DNA of 64,000 nucleotides from Tubiluchus corallicola (lineage: Eukaryota > Priapulida > Priapulimorpha > Priapulimorphida > Tubiluchidae). The DNA lies in NCBI GenBank assembly GCA_030141605.1, contig JAQGDQ010000003.1:124001-188000 (forward strand), written 5' to 3'. The translations under genes and the position numbers were made by a program. Positions 46,306 through 60,280 of this stretch are shown piece by piece. The notes beneath the pieces are model-generated. The model made no database searches and was not told the origin of the DNA. It worked only from the letters and a program-made list of their open reading frames with translations. Position 1 is the stretch's first letter. Each line of letters opens with the position of its first letter.

Positions 46306-49300
46306 ATGGAGAATTACAAAAAAATTCGAGTAGTTGGAAAAGGGAGCTATGGTGAAGTTTGGCTTTGCAGACATGTTGAAGATAAACGACAGGTAAGTAC
46401 CTTATTTGGTATCAAAGGGCAATGCAGCATGAAGTGGCAAGAGATGACATGTTATAAATATAATATTAAATGAAAAACAAGAAAGTCTTTCAAGAGCAAC
46501 ACACAAAGCCACTTGCAGCCATTGAGCCCTAGTTTTAGTCCACCTCTAAATAATTTGGATGATGATTTTTGGATAACATCTGAACTTAGAGACTTTAGAC
46601 TGAGGTATTCTTTGACCCGTTGTAATATTTTAACGTTAACATAACAAACCAACTCGCTAACGGCAATACTGTACATTTAAAATTTTGCAATTTTTTATGC
46701 ATTTTTTGATTTCTTGTCTTTTGGTGACGTTTTACTTTTATCATGATCTAAATTCATCAATCTGTCTTGACATTTATTTGAGCCACACTTCTCAAAGCCA
46801 CAGAAGCCATGCTTGTGCTTTTTCAAATGACTATTACTGCTTTAACCAGAGACACAAACTCATTTACGTAATTTAAATGTCTAAGTTATCACCTGCGTTT
46901 TTTTTTTTTGGTGTATATATATTCATCTTATGCATGTAAAAACAATTGTCCTTGCAAGTCTGCATCTACATAGAAATAATGATGAAATAGTGAATTGTGT
47001 TTTACTTTTTCATTTTGTAAGTTATAGAACTTTAGTACATGTAGTTACTTTTGCTATGAAGTACTTAAGTGATAATCTGCTATTTATAAATTACAGTATG
47101 TGCTGAAGCGGATGGATTTGAAGACTGCTTCAAAGCGTGAGAGAAAAGCAGCAGAACAAGAATCAAAACTTCTTTCTAAGCTTAAGCATCCCAATATTGT
47201 ATCATACAAGGTATGCCTGATTTGTGTCAACTCTAAATAATAAGTTATGCTTTCTACATCCAGTCAATGAGTTTATGAGATGGTGTAACTAAATCATATT
47301 TTGAAGCACATGACTTTAATAATTAATGAGCTGCTTAGTGCCAATCATTTTTCTCTTTAAACCTGTCATTTAGCAGCTTGTGGCATCTTCTTGTTGATTT
47401 TATTAAAGTAATTATCTCTTACTAAGAGAAATTTACTGATCCAATAATGGAGTCAACATTTCTTCTTGGGCTGTCCTTGGTAATCCTCTCCGTTGAAGTG
47501 TATTTATGCCAAACTGTGGAAATTGGCGAATCTGTTTTAAACTAGTTGAGTCAATTCCATTTGCTTCGCAAAATTTTTACAGACTTTTATGGCAGGCCTG
47601 AATCCTAGTACAGTAGCAAGATGAAATATTAATCCTCAGAGATGAAATACTCAATTGACATAGATGTCACAGTCACATTCAGATATATGTATGTCTTTTC
47701 TAAACACTAAGAAACAAACGAAGTAATTCAGAATCACAGTAAAAGACACTGCCCAAAAGTGAGATTCCTAAGCAGTCACCCAACAAATTAGTTACCAGGT
47801 CTGCCATTGCCAAATTTCAATAACCAAGCACACATCGAGATTACTCACATGTGCAAAGACCAACATTGATTCGCTATTCAATTGTTCTGACGTTATAAAT
47901 TTATTGACCTTTATTTTTGGTCAATTTTTTTAATGTATGATCCTTATTAATACACAGTTAAAAAAACTATACTTTTTATTTCCTACTGTGCATTAAAACT
48001 GATTTATTACATTTTCTGCAAATTTTATTTTCTATGTTTCTGAGAAATGCCAGTTCTGGGATGGTGTTTCTGTCTGGTGTTGGACATAACATTTGATTGC
48101 AATACTTATGATTTTCTATCTGTGGTGACTTCACTATATTTTTTGGGACAGTACTTTATGTGATTTTGTGTGATTTCAATTATTAATAAAGAATAAATAT
48201 TAAAATTTGTTTGTCTCTGATTCTATAATACTAATTTAATGCAAATAAACTCGAATGTAGGTAAAAATGGCACGCAAAAAAGGCATAGGTAATTGATTTT
48301 GATGATGGTAAAACACTGACGTGTGCATCTTTTGATGATGGAAAAACACCGACGTGTGCATCTTTTGATGATGGTAAAACACCGACGTGTGCATCTTTTG
48401 ATGATGGTAAAACACCGACGTGTGCATCTTTTGATGATGGTAAAACACCGACGTGTGCATCTTTTGATGATGGTAAAACACTGACGTGTGCATCTTTTGA
48501 TGATGGTAAAACACCGACGTGTGCATCTTTTGATGATGGTAAAACACCACCGTGTGCATCTTTTGATGATGGTAAAACACTGACGTGTGCATCTTTTGAT
48601 GATGGTAAAACACCGACGTTTGCATCTTTTGCTGATGGTAAAACACTGACGTGTGCATCTTTGCATACCAATTAAGCTTATAAGTTATACACATTAATAA
48701 GCAGCGGTTTTAGGCAGTGTTACACAGTTTTCAAGTGAAAACTTCTGAAAGTGGAATGTGGAACTAACTCGTAGTAGTTTCTCCTGGTGGAGATAATAAA
48801 AAACAAGTACCGAACACTCTTGGCTTCTGAGATCTCCACGAAGTGTTTCACGAATGATTTTTGTATATGGTGTTCGATCAAGTTTTGCGAAAAAAAAACT
48901 GCAAAGAAATTCCCATTTTGGCATCCTATACTACCTTCTCCACAAAGTTCCGTGGAAATCTGTTAGGTAGTTTCTGTGTAATAGGCTTGCTGATAGAACA
49001 AACAACAAACAAACAAACTGTGTTGAAGCAATCCCATTCTTCCGATGCTATTTTTATGTACTTTTCCACTTGTGCCATTTCTTCCTGTGCCATTTTTCTG
49101 GTGCCATTTTTTCTGGTGCCATTTTTACCAGTGCTATTTTACCTACATTCTTGCAAAACTTTTGCTGACACTTCTGTATTACTCTTCATAATTGCTGACA
49201 CGGTTGCAAAATACAAATTTTAGATAACAAAATGGGATATGTGCTTACTTTGTTCATTAAACTGTTCGTAAATTTTTCAACTACACTAATCAATTTCTTG

Positions 49301-49739
49301 CTTTGCAGGATTCCTTTGAAGGTGTAGATGGTTACTTGTACATAGCTATGGGTTACTGTGAAGGTGGAGATCTGTATACTAAACTCAAACAACAGAAAGG
49401 AATGCTTTTAGAAGAGAGACAAGTGGTTGAGTGGTTTGTCCAGATTGCAATGGCTCTTCAGGTGAATTGTATAAATGTGTTACTGGATTTTCATTGTCAT
49501 TCGCTGGCCACGTTTGATTCGTTCAGTTAATGCATATATAGCATGGCCGGTACTTCTACTTTCCCGATTAGTTGTATTTTCTTATAATTACATGCTTCCT
49601 TCTTGCAGTACCAATTTTGGGAACACATTATAAATAGCAACATGTGAGATTGTCATGGTATTCTGAGTCAAACTCAGGTGCTTCAGCGTAAGTTTCAAGC
49701 AAGACAGATCAGTACCTGCAAATTTAATTTCACTCTGTC

Positions 49740-49796
<57 letters not shown>

Positions 49797-52700
49797 CTGA
49801 CCACATATATGTGCTAATGCTAAATTGCGCTTGCATTTATGAATTGATCCTTACAGCCCTCTATACAGATAGTAAGATTTTATGGCATTGCCCTCCTAGA
49901 CATGAACTTTCAAGTAAAGGTGTAGTAATACCATGGCATTATGGATTTCCTGCTAATTTAGGAAATGTGATTTAACAACTACTGAATCAGTCATTAATTT
50001 TTAAACAGCCATCTGTTTGTCTGTTTTGGAAAGAGAAAACTGCTGTTGTTTTCTTCTTTATCTGCTGGATTTTATTATGCCTGTTTACACTAATTTGTAA
50101 TGCATTCACTCCTTAGTCATTCTTTTATTCTTTCTGTTGTTGCCATTATATTTTTTATAACTTGTGCAAAATTACTGCTTGCATATAGCGATGGTTCTAA
50201 ATGAACAAAAATGTGAGAGGTTTAATTGTTAGCAGTTGTTGTTATCTTTAAATAAGTATGTTTATTTTTTGCAAATAAGAGATTTGCAAGTATGAACAAA
50301 AGTAGGACATTTTAAATTTCACTTTATTAACTACTTTATTGTATAAGTCTTTTGAATTGTAAGATAAGATAGGATAGGTTAAGTTAGGTTAGGCTAGGTT
50401 AAGGTAAGCTAAGGTAGGATAAGGTAATATTAGATAAGGTAAGAAAAGGAAAGGTAAAGTAAGATATTCAAATAACAATGGTTTTTACTAAAAAAAAATC
50501 AAGTATTTCTTACTCATACGAATAAGTGTTTTTCTTACAATTCTTAGCTTAATACTCATAATTTTTGCAGTATCTACATGAGCGGCACATTCTACATCGT
50601 GACTTGAAGACACAAAATATATTCCTAACTAGAAGCAAAATTATTAAAGTCGGAGATCTTGGAATTGCTCGTGTATTAGAACGTGCAGACGACATGGCCA
50701 CAACACTTGTTGGAACACCTTATTACATGAGTCCTGAACTGTTTAGCAATATGCCTTATAATCATAAGGTAATTTAACTTTGCTACATATGAAAAATTTA
50801 CATAAATCTATTTTCTGTAGCTTCGCTGTCATATAGACATGGTAAGTCATATACAGTACATTGTTTTTTTTTGGTTTTTGCTAGATTGGAGGCAGTTTAT
50901 ATGTTTTTGAAGTATTTTATTATGCAAATGGCAGGAAAACAGTGTTAAACTGAAAGCTGTTAAAATCACTAGCTAGGTAGATTTATGCATGTGCCATACC
51001 AGTTTTTATGTCAGTCGGTAAAAAAATAATATAGTAATCAGATGTGTGCAGAGCAGACCTGGATTTGGCTTTGCCTTGGTTTCCTGATTAATCCCCAACA
51101 GTTTCTTGCTGAGATATAACGGATTTCTGACTTTAATCTGACTTTAATGTGCACTTATACATCACACTTTCTAATACAAATGTATTTTCTAATTATGAAA
51201 CTATTGCAATTTAGTCTGATGTGTGGTCACTGGGATGCTGTGCATATGAAATGGCAACGTTAAAACACGCTTTCAATGCAAAGGACATGAATTCCTTAGT
51301 ATATAAGGTTCTGAAAGGCAAGGTATGACTTTAAAATTTTCATTTTCAGTCATTCTCAGTTTATGCTGGTCAAAATAGTATTAGTGTAAAAACTAATAAT
51401 TATGCCTTACCAGATAAGCCATACATATCGTTGCATATCATTAATGAATTTTTTATGTTATGTTGCCTCTGTTTTTTGTTTTAATGCTGGACAACAGAAG
51501 TGCAATAGAAGAACATTTAGCTATGGTAGCAGACAAATTTACGTTGGTCAGCTTGCTAAACAAATTTCCTTTATTGTAGCCAATGTTACTAGTAAACACA
51601 AAGCTCATAATTTGAACTTGTAATTTTATTCAATGAAACTATTATACAAAACACGTCATATTTTTTATGTGTTTCAGATGCCGTCCATGCCAAAACAGTA
51701 TAGCAGTGATCTTAGTGATTTAATCCATTCTATGCTAGCGCAAGATCCTAGCGCGAGACCCAGTGTTGGACGAATCCTGCGCAACAGCTACATAAAAAAG
51801 CACATAGCATTGTTTCTAGAAGGGACCAAGAATATGTTAGAAAATATTGCTTTTGTTTGACTTTTGTTTCATGTAGTGCACATTTTGATGTAAATTGTCT
51901 ATTATGAAGCTTGTTTTATTAGTTACTGCTTGTTTTCAGTTTGGCAGTTTTAAATAGTAAGACTGGAATGAAACTATTTGTGCAGGGTTGCTTATATTAC
52001 CTTGTTGTATATATTTAGTTGTGCTACACAGTTATTTCATAGTACTATCTTATACAAAATGCATACAATTTATTATGCTTTCAATGGCAGCAGTGCAATT
52101 TTGATTTTTGGTAGCATTTTGTCATTTCAAGAATTTTTTATTACTATGTTTTCATATTGTAATTACAGCCAACAAGGAAAGCAGCTGAATGGTGTTGGTG
52201 AGAATGGTGATCATGGGGATGTAAAACTTCAACTAAAAAGAGAAATGCCAGTTAATCCAGTTAAAGTTTGCAAAGAAGAAGATGGTATAAAAAATGGCAA
52301 AATTTTGTGTGACAGTGAAATAAATGCAAAACCTGTGCTGTACGGTAGACGAAAGAGTAGCATTGAAAGTTTTCCACTTAGTCCTGTGCCAAATGATAAA
52401 AAGAAGGAAGATGATTTTATGGAAAATGTGATCTCTTCTAACCAATTAAAAACAGAATTGGCTGAGAACAGTGAACAGAAAAGAATTAAGAAAAAGGTTC
52501 AAATTTTAGATGATGAGACACATGAAAAGAAGGAGGAAAAGAAACAGGCATGGCCATGGATGTTAGAGAGAAACGAAAGATTAATCAGTCCATCTACAAA
52601 CTATGCTGAAATGTCTAAGCATTCAACATCAGCGTCTGATAAGAAGGATATACTAACAAAACCGTCAATGAAAAATGGTAATCTGGTACCTTCGCCAGTC

Positions 52701-55700
52701 TCAAACCCGTCCAGAAAATCTGATGGCAGTTCTTCCAGCCAGGAGGCAGATGACAAAAGTCCGTCCAGTATTTGTTTTAATGGCAATATTTTGTCTGTTG
52801 AAGAGAATATTTGCATTCCGTCCTATGAAAATAACAAGTGTAAAGCAAGTGATGGTGATAGTGTATTTCCGGTTCATAGTAAAACTCCTGTAAATAAAAA
52901 TGTAAAACTAAATGATGATAATGTGTTGTTTACAAAAGTACGACACAAAAACTTGGATATTGAAAGCGAAGTAGTACAGGACTGTTGTTTTAAGCGAAAT
53001 AACATGATTCCACCTATAAAACCGATGCTTCAGCCAATTTCAAAAATTCAGGTGAGTTTGTCTGATCTCAAAACAAATCATTTTTTGCATCCTGACTGTA
53101 AAATTGTTTTTTATTGTTTGTATTTTTTATTATTAACATTAACTGCTACGTAACTACCTATCTTTTTAAATATGTACATTAGAACAGCTAAGTACTTCAG
53201 TTAAAAAATAACTGAATAACAATTATTTATCTTTATTTCATTATTAGAACCCGAATACTTCAGTAACTAAAACATGAATTATGTTGACTTGTTCAACAGG
53301 AAAGACAAGCTGTCATACGTGAAGATAAAAAGACGGCAAAGCCACGAAGGAAAAAGAAGTTAATTCCTCCTCAAGCAAATAAGCCACGCCTTTCAAAAAA
53401 TGATTTCATCTTAGACTCAGTAAGCAACAGCATTTAAAGAGTTTTATGTAATTTATAAAAGTTTTTAAACTATAATATGATTTCTTCTTAATTACAGGTT
53501 TACTGTACCAGTATAACATTTGTTTTACATATGCTAGGCTTTGTTGTAAACTTACTTTTCAAATTCTTTTTAATAAATTAAGCTGTCACGTTTATGCAAT
53601 GGGTGTGTCTACACACTGAACCCGTTCACATGAGTGGGGTAGTCTCAATTTTAAGAAAATATTTACATCCACGGGCGGGCAAGCCTATTAGTTGAATGTA
53701 AATATTTATTAGCCTAAATAACGTGCCAGAAAAATGGTGAAATGGCCTAGGTATCTCTACGAGGGCACACCTAGACAGGGATTGGTTCTTTTGGATATCA
53801 TTACAATTCAAATTACTTCAAGTGTTGCTTTACTGTTAAACTCTCAAGAATCTTTCACTGATATTTTTTATTAGCCTAGTAGTTGTTTTAAAATTGTCTT
53901 TACCACTTGTTTAAGCTAATGAAAAAACATATTTATTGAGGTATAACAACATTTCTTTGAGCAATTATGTTTAACAAGTACCAACTAAACTACATTACTG
54001 AAATAAAAGGGTTAGTTCCTACCCACGTGTGCTACCCGCTTTCCTGGCTCTTTCTAGCTTCAACTGCAACATGTTCGCAAGATGTCAGCGCGTAGGAGTG
54101 TCCATCGGGCCTCCACTATTACAAATCGTATGCCTGCTCCATGTGTCTCCACCGGAGTTCCATATACTGCACACCACTTCCTCCAACCATGAATCGCACA
54201 TTCATAAACGTGTCCATCAGAATGTTGTACAGTTAGCGTCTCAGCTAAACGGGACGAACGAAGAATCCGTGTCAGATTGCCAGTAACAACCTCACTGCTT
54301 TGTGGTCGCCTCTGTATCTCGAAACCCAGCAATGGCTATCATTTTCATATTAGTCATTATGGTTTCTTTGGGCTCTCACTACTCGTTAAAGTCGATTCCT
54401 ATGGCAACAGCAACCATCGGTCAGCCTCACAACTGTTCTGGTATAACTATTTACATGACGACCAAACTGTCGTTTGAACCCAGTAAAAGTAACCTCTTTT
54501 CACGGACTTGTTACTCATCTGAATTCAATGTCCATGCTGGTATACAGCCTCACCTTTCTCGTCGTACACGGTTGATTCAGGTAGCGGTTGAAGCCCAACC
54601 CGGGAACTTAACAGGTTAAAGCAGTTCTATGTAGGTATAATTTTGCAATTCAAATTTAGTTTCCAAACTGTACAGTTATTGTGCCTTATACACAATAAAT
54701 TGATGGCTCTCTTTGGATACAAAACATAAAATGACTATCAAAGTTATAGAAACAAAAATTTCTGGGATGTAGCAGTAAATGAAATAATAATGTGTTACTT
54801 GCATATTTTGACTAGTTTATTGTATCAGAACATTACACAAGTCATTTTTGACTTGATAATATGTTTTAGTTTTTACTGAAATGAGTTTCATCTGTGTTTT
54901 ATATTCTCTATCGTCTTGGCAACAGTTTTGTAATGATGTCAAATTTGTTAAATCCTGTTTTTTCTCAAGGTATCAAGCGCTTCTAAGCCACGACCATTAC
55001 CTCAGCCACCGGCACTATCGGTAAAGAAAGTTAGTTCAACTTCTGATACAGAAATAAAACCTTTGCACCATCCACGAGTTGTCAAATCAGCTGGTCACCC
55101 TGTTGCAACATTTGATGGCAATTCTAGGCCTAGCTGTACAGCTATGTCTGCAGAAGTAAGTTTTTGTATAATTGTTAACAATAGCTGATTGTTTTATTAG
55201 TCACGTGTTTGAACTAAATCAAAAGTCGTGTGCAAATCATTTTCTAAGTTCATTCGAAAATGATTCTTTCACATTCATTTTAACTTTGACTGATGTTATT
55301 GTCAGAGCATTTATTATTTATTGTATGAAGAATGTTTTTACTCATGATAACTTGCTGTGTTTCATATAGCCCGGGAAGTAAACATTCAAAATAAGGTAAG
55401 GCTTCTGTTTGGGTGAAATGACCCCAAATGTTGTATTGAGCAATTGCAACTTTTGATAGTTTGAAAAATTCGAAAAATTTAAAAAAAACAGATTTTTTTT
55501 AAAAAAATTAGTCAAAATGAAACAAGAAAGTAAATTTCGTTCTTACAGGTATTTACATCGAAAACACTGTTTACAAGCCACTATAATGATTACAAAAAAT
55601 ATATAAATTTAGTATTTTGGTATTAACTAAATGCTAAACGCCTGCCATTTGAAATACAGGCTAAACGTAACTCACTTGCTAGAGCTCGTCGAAGGCAAAA

Positions 55701-58700
55701 GTTGCAGCAGTCTGCAGAAACTGGGAATGAGATTAGTCCACGGGTCACTTACCTTCAAGCAATAGCTGGACAAGAAAGGAAGCGTTCAGCACCAGCATTG
55801 TTACAGCGACCTAGTCAGGTAAGTAATTGTAATACTGGTTTTTATTAAAAGATAAAGTAGAAAAATCTGTTTTTACAGGCCACGGAAAATGCTTGAAAAT
55901 AATTGTAAAAACTGACTGTCAGTTACAATGATAATGTTTTTAAACTTACATTTTTAACACAGTCAAACATACGTGTGAGTTTAAGCATGGTGTGCAGCAA
56001 ACACTGTATTCAGTGTAGTCATTTTGTCCTATCATTAGTTTTTTTCGTATTTGTGAAAATGTAATTTGTAGGTACCCAAAGACAGGTATCCAAGGTATGT
56101 CAAATTGTATGACTTTAGGATATACTAAAATGTAAAAAGTTAGTGTTAATACTCTATACACCCAAATATCAAGGTTTGCAAGTATTAGTACAAGGTTAAT
56201 GTTGTATATTGTTGGAAACATATCTGTATAAATGAATATGTTCTAAATTAGTGAGGTAGATCATGGGAACATGCAGTTTAAGACAATTTAGAATTAATTA
56301 ATAAAACAACATTAATTATATTTAAAATGCTCAAAACAGCAAAACAGTTGGGGTTTGGTATGTTTATGTTGTATCGTATTTTTTGCTGCACCCAAGTAGT
56401 GTAATCAATGGAGTATGGTAAGTTTCCCATAAGAAGACGTTACGTGGAACGGACAATATACATATCATATTGCCAGGTCCGTCCCCCACTGGCCATGTAA
56501 AATGCCATTTTTTCCAGCAGAAACCATCTTACAAACTGCCTGTGTCCTATATGCTGACTGTAGAGGCTTAATATAGGCCACATCTTTCATTATTACATTT
56601 ATAATAGGTAGATATAGTAACGGAATATGACTAAATCGCGTTTTATACAAGCACTTCTATCATACATGTACTGAATGACTAGCACTCACCTACACAAGCT
56701 TGTAGCTTGATAATCTTGATACATCCCAGCAGCTACTAGTCACCACTGCAATAATAACTAAACGATCGATGAAAGAATCGTCTGTAAAATGTGAGTCATG
56801 ACTTGGGTTGCTGTGTCAAAAGAAAACCAACCATTTTTACTATTGAACAAAAGGTAGAATTTGAGGAAAAATAAACCTCTGAACATATTTAATTTGCTAG
56901 TGAGTTTTGGGATTCTGTACTATCATAGTGTAAAACAACACTATTTTGGTCAAATTGGAAACATAATTATATTTCTAGGTCTTATTAGAATTCATCACAT
57001 ATATGCATTATTACATTCTGTTTTATTGCAATAAGCAAAAACAGCCTTGGGCCTAACTGAGGGGTAAATGTTTTTTCTCAGGTTTGCATGTGTCTTATAA
57101 GGTTTGAAATATGGTGTTAAATAAAGAGATATTTCTACAAATGTGATCTCTAATTTGCGTATTGAAAAAGTATCTATTAAACATCTTACTTATTGACATT
57201 AAAAATGTCCAAAATTGCTTATTAGTATAAGAAATCACTTTAAAACTAGTTAACAGTAAAAAAACTGTTATAATTTTCTCTTTCTACAGAAGGACAACAA
57301 TGATGGCATATCGTCTCACCGTACATCTACTGGAGACAACACTAGTAGTGGTGAAACAATTGAACCAGTGGTTGAAGTAAATGCTGATGTGGAAAAACGG
57401 TTAGTTTTTAAATATAATATTAAGTGCAGAGTCCGATTAAGACCTCAAGAGGCCCTGAGCACTGAAAAGATTATGGTATTCCCATATTTGCGTAATGCAG
57501 AATGAAAACAATACTAAACCATAAAATGAAATTTAATCTTTTAACATGAAAAAAACTTGCAGAAAGATTTATTTACAATAATGACATATCACCGCCATGC
57601 GATAAAATACGTACATTATACTGTTTTCAGTATCACTACGTTTTTATAAGCATTACCACACTTGAAAATGTGACGCATTATATAGTCAATCAATGTCATC
57701 ATATGGGCAACGAGCAACTCAGGCTGCTCGGTAGCCAGAATTTCGATGATCGTCCATACCGGCATATTGTAAAGAAACCCAAAAATTTCGAGTATTCCAG
57801 TATGTTTTACTTTTGGGTAATTATTCAATTTGAAAAAACTGTATGGGCCCCTCTTCCACTGAGGTCATAATGTACTTATTTTGGTTAATCGTTATATCAG
57901 GGCTGATTTTGTATATAACTTAAGTATCTGCAAATTTTTGCAAATTTTAATGTGCCAAGTAAATCGTTGCCACATGCCATTTATTCATATTTGCACGATT
58001 TGACCAACTAAACACTTGATTTGGATTTTAGCACTATAAGTTTTTGGGCTAAATAGTAAATAATTCGTAGATTTTAATAATTGTTTGAACCAAATTGCTT
58101 AGTCGGTTTTCGTTGATTACGATGAGAGGAATAACTGCGTTGTCACAGTATACGCTTAATAGTCAAGCAATGTTTGAATCTGATCTATAAATGATTAAGT
58201 TACCACTGGGGAAAACTGTTTCTGGATCGTTTTATGTGCCACGACTGCCACTGCTCTTAACATTGTTCAGGAAGGATATATCACCATAGAAAAGTGACCA
58301 AGTTGTCTCTGCCTTTTCAGTGCCCCATTAATATGGTGAAGATTAATATTGGTGAAAGCAAAAACCACATGCAAAAAAGATTGTCAAATCAGAATACATT
58401 GTCAGTATTGACTGGTCACAAGTTTGTCATTACTCAGAGAAACTAAATATTTGTCAAAAGTACAAAAAAATGTTCAGACAGGAAATAAATTGATGCTAAT
58501 ATTTCCGAATAAAATGTTTTAGACGAAAAGAAATGGATCAGTTCATTGCAGTATTGAATAATACGCTAAAAATGGAAAATAATAACAATGGAGTCGATGC
58601 TGTTGATGAAGAATTTGCATTTGTTGTTGATGCTGTTCCTCCAGCACCTCTTGTTGTGAGGCCAGTAGCCAGTGCACCAGCATTGAGACAATATGGTAAT

Positions 58701-60166
58701 ACATTACAGACTGTCTAATGAATAATTTAGTTCTAGCTATAACAGACCAGCTGTGCTACGCTGGTTAGGTGCAGTGCATAAATTGGTAAACCTTATTATG
58801 CTTTAATCAGTTACGTCTTTATTATTTAAGACTAATCGACTTATCAGAAAAGCTTGCAAGGTAACTGAATGTAATGTGAGTAGATTAACATTATTTTGTT
58901 TAAAATGTTGGGTTCTCCTACAAATTTTGCAAACTTACTGTGACAGATTTCATCAAGCTTAAAACCTAATATTTTCACTGATGAGTTTCATAATCTTAAT
59001 GTAGATGCTTTACCCCAGTCATATGCAACCAGTCAGCTGTTCAGTGAATGCAGTAATCTGAGTTCATCTATGCTTACTTTAACATATGCCAAGGTTCAGA
59101 TTCGCACTGTGCTTATCTTATTTAGTCCTACGAACGAAGGCATTTTTATTAATAACGTGCTCTTGCTTTAACATAGAAAAATTATTGGATATCTTTTACT
59201 TTGTGACAATTTTTTATAGTCTTAAACTACAAAGAAACTTGGTAGAATATCTTGTTTCACGTTTGTGTGTTGTCAAATGCAAAGCAGTGTTTTTTGCTAT
59301 GTAAATGCAACGCATAGTCAATAAAAACTACATTGGTATTGAAACGCAATGCAAAATAAAAAGTTGCAGTAAGAACTTTTAGTTAAACATTGCCGAAATT
59401 GGCTGTTATATTAGCATTTGGTAGCTTTCTTAGTTAAGAATAAAATGCAACCTGAAGAAAACAAAAAACACCATCTCAGTAGGCACTAGGCAGCACATGT
59501 CGCTTTAGGTTCTTTAGTTTTTATTTGATATCTTGCAAGATACAAGTTAGGATTTACATTTAATACTATATCTTTTGTGTTAATTTTTAGTATCAGATGC
59601 AACAATCAACTCATCTGGACGATTGAATGAGCGAATTAATGCATTGAGAAAGGACTGCATACGAGGTCTAGGAATACAAGAGCTTAATACAGTTTATCTG
59701 CTGATGGACACATTAGAAGGAGATCAGTTGGAGGTAATGGCTGGTCTGTGATAATGTAGCTAAACATCAATTAAAATGTCTTTAAATTTGATTTTAAATT
59801 GCAAGTAATGATAGCCAAGAACTTGACACCAACCTCATATTTTTAAGCACTAAATGGTGGAACTGTGATAAAAAACATCAATTTCACGGAACATTAATTA
59901 TGTCAGAATATGAACATTAATAACACTGTCATTATGAATATTAACAGTATATAAATGCTTGTACTTTTGACACAATATATGATTAAATCCAATGCAAGAA
60001 CAATGCTAGATCTTTTACATAGTATGCCATATATTTTCATAAATTAAAAATTTCTATTACACAGGAAGAAATGGTTGAATTACTTGGTCGGGAAAAATTC
60101 GAGATGTATGCTGGAAAAATTTGGCAGCTAAAATTCTGCGAAGAATCTTTGCTACGACTCAACTAA
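46306..60166 (+). CDS. NEK4: NIMA-related serine/threonine kinase NEK4
   Basis: Fourteen exons: 46306-46392, 47097-47210, 49309-49461, 50571-50768, 51215-51322, 51678-51835, 52169-53051, 53300-53419, 54970-55155, 55660-55818, 57290-57399, 58523-58695, 59591-59733, 60065-60166. They encode 897 residues (human NEK4 is 841). The N-terminal kinase domain (7-263) has GKGSYG (11-16), Lys33, HRDLKTQN with Asp129, DLG (147-149, the usual NEK variant of DFG), and activation loop [12 protein letters not shown]. It matches NEK4 closely ([29 protein letters not shown]). A long low-complexity linker with a single 883-bp exon follows. The C-terminus (about 817-897: [30 protein letters not shown]) matches the conserved NEK4 tail, which fixes the subfamily. 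NEK4 functions in cilia and DNA-damage responses (family knowledge). Confidence 0.95.
47766..47850 (-). ncRNA. Possible 5S rRNA-derived relic (pseudogene or 5S-type SINE)
   Basis: The plus strand reads AGCAGTCACCCAACAAATTA, then GTTACCAGGTCTGCC. This resembles the reverse complement of the 5S rRNA internal promoter region (the CCCATCCAAGTACTAACCAGG segment) at roughly 60% by eye. Too diverged to be a functional 5S gene; chance similarity is not excluded. Confidence 0.35.
48301..48662. repeat. 33-bp minisatellite, 11 copies
   Basis: Eleven head-to-tail units beginning GATGATGGTAAAACACCGAC in NEK4 intron 2, with few differences between units (C/T at one site, one GCTGATGG, one ACCACCGTG). Since 33 is a multiple of three and units contain no stop, all three minus-strand frames stay open across it. 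The open frames are a by-product, not evidence of a gene. Confidence 0.95.
49743..49794. repeat. (CT)n microsatellite
   Basis: About 25 dinucleotide units in NEK4 intron 3. Confidence 0.97.
50361..50465. repeat. Degenerate pentanucleotide repeat (AGGTA/AGATA/AGGTT type)
   Basis: About 100 bases of AAGATAAGATAGGATAGGTT-like units with many substitutions, in NEK4 intron 3. Reverse-complement-wise it is related to the ATCTT repeat at 35.2 kb. Confidence 0.8.
54010..54640. other. GC-richer island in NEK4 intron 8, origin unknown
   Basis: Visibly richer in G+C than its flanks. It has a 90-codon minus-strand frame (54332-54060: [35 protein letters not shown]) and overlapping plus-strand frames. 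Probably a degraded transposon segment inserted into the intron. No motif was recognised. Confidence 0.4.
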
Positions 60167-60270
60167 CACTCGGAGTCGGTGCACTGAAAGATTAAAAGCT
60201 CGCTATCTAACATGGTTGCTTGTTCGTAAATTAAGATGATGTTATAAAATTAGGCAGTTTGAATGTCTAA

Positions 60271-60276
60271 AATAAA
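60271..60276 (+). terminator. Polyadenylation signal of NEK4
   Basis: AATAAA 105 bases after the NEK4 stop, followed by a T-rich stretch; typical spacing for a short 3' UTR. Confidence 0.6.
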
Positions 60277-60280
60277 TGTT

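Noticed and set aside
48301-48662. CRISPR-like array
   Set aside because: Direct repeats are contiguous with no unique spacers, and the context is a eukaryotic intron: a minisatellite.
48223-48694. Three overlapping minus-strand frames of about 150 codons
   Set aside because: By-product of a stop-free 33-bp tandem unit; three frames open at once argues against coding.
49588-49836. Arg-Glu repeat frame on the minus strand
   Set aside because: Product of the (CT)n run in NEK4 intron 3.
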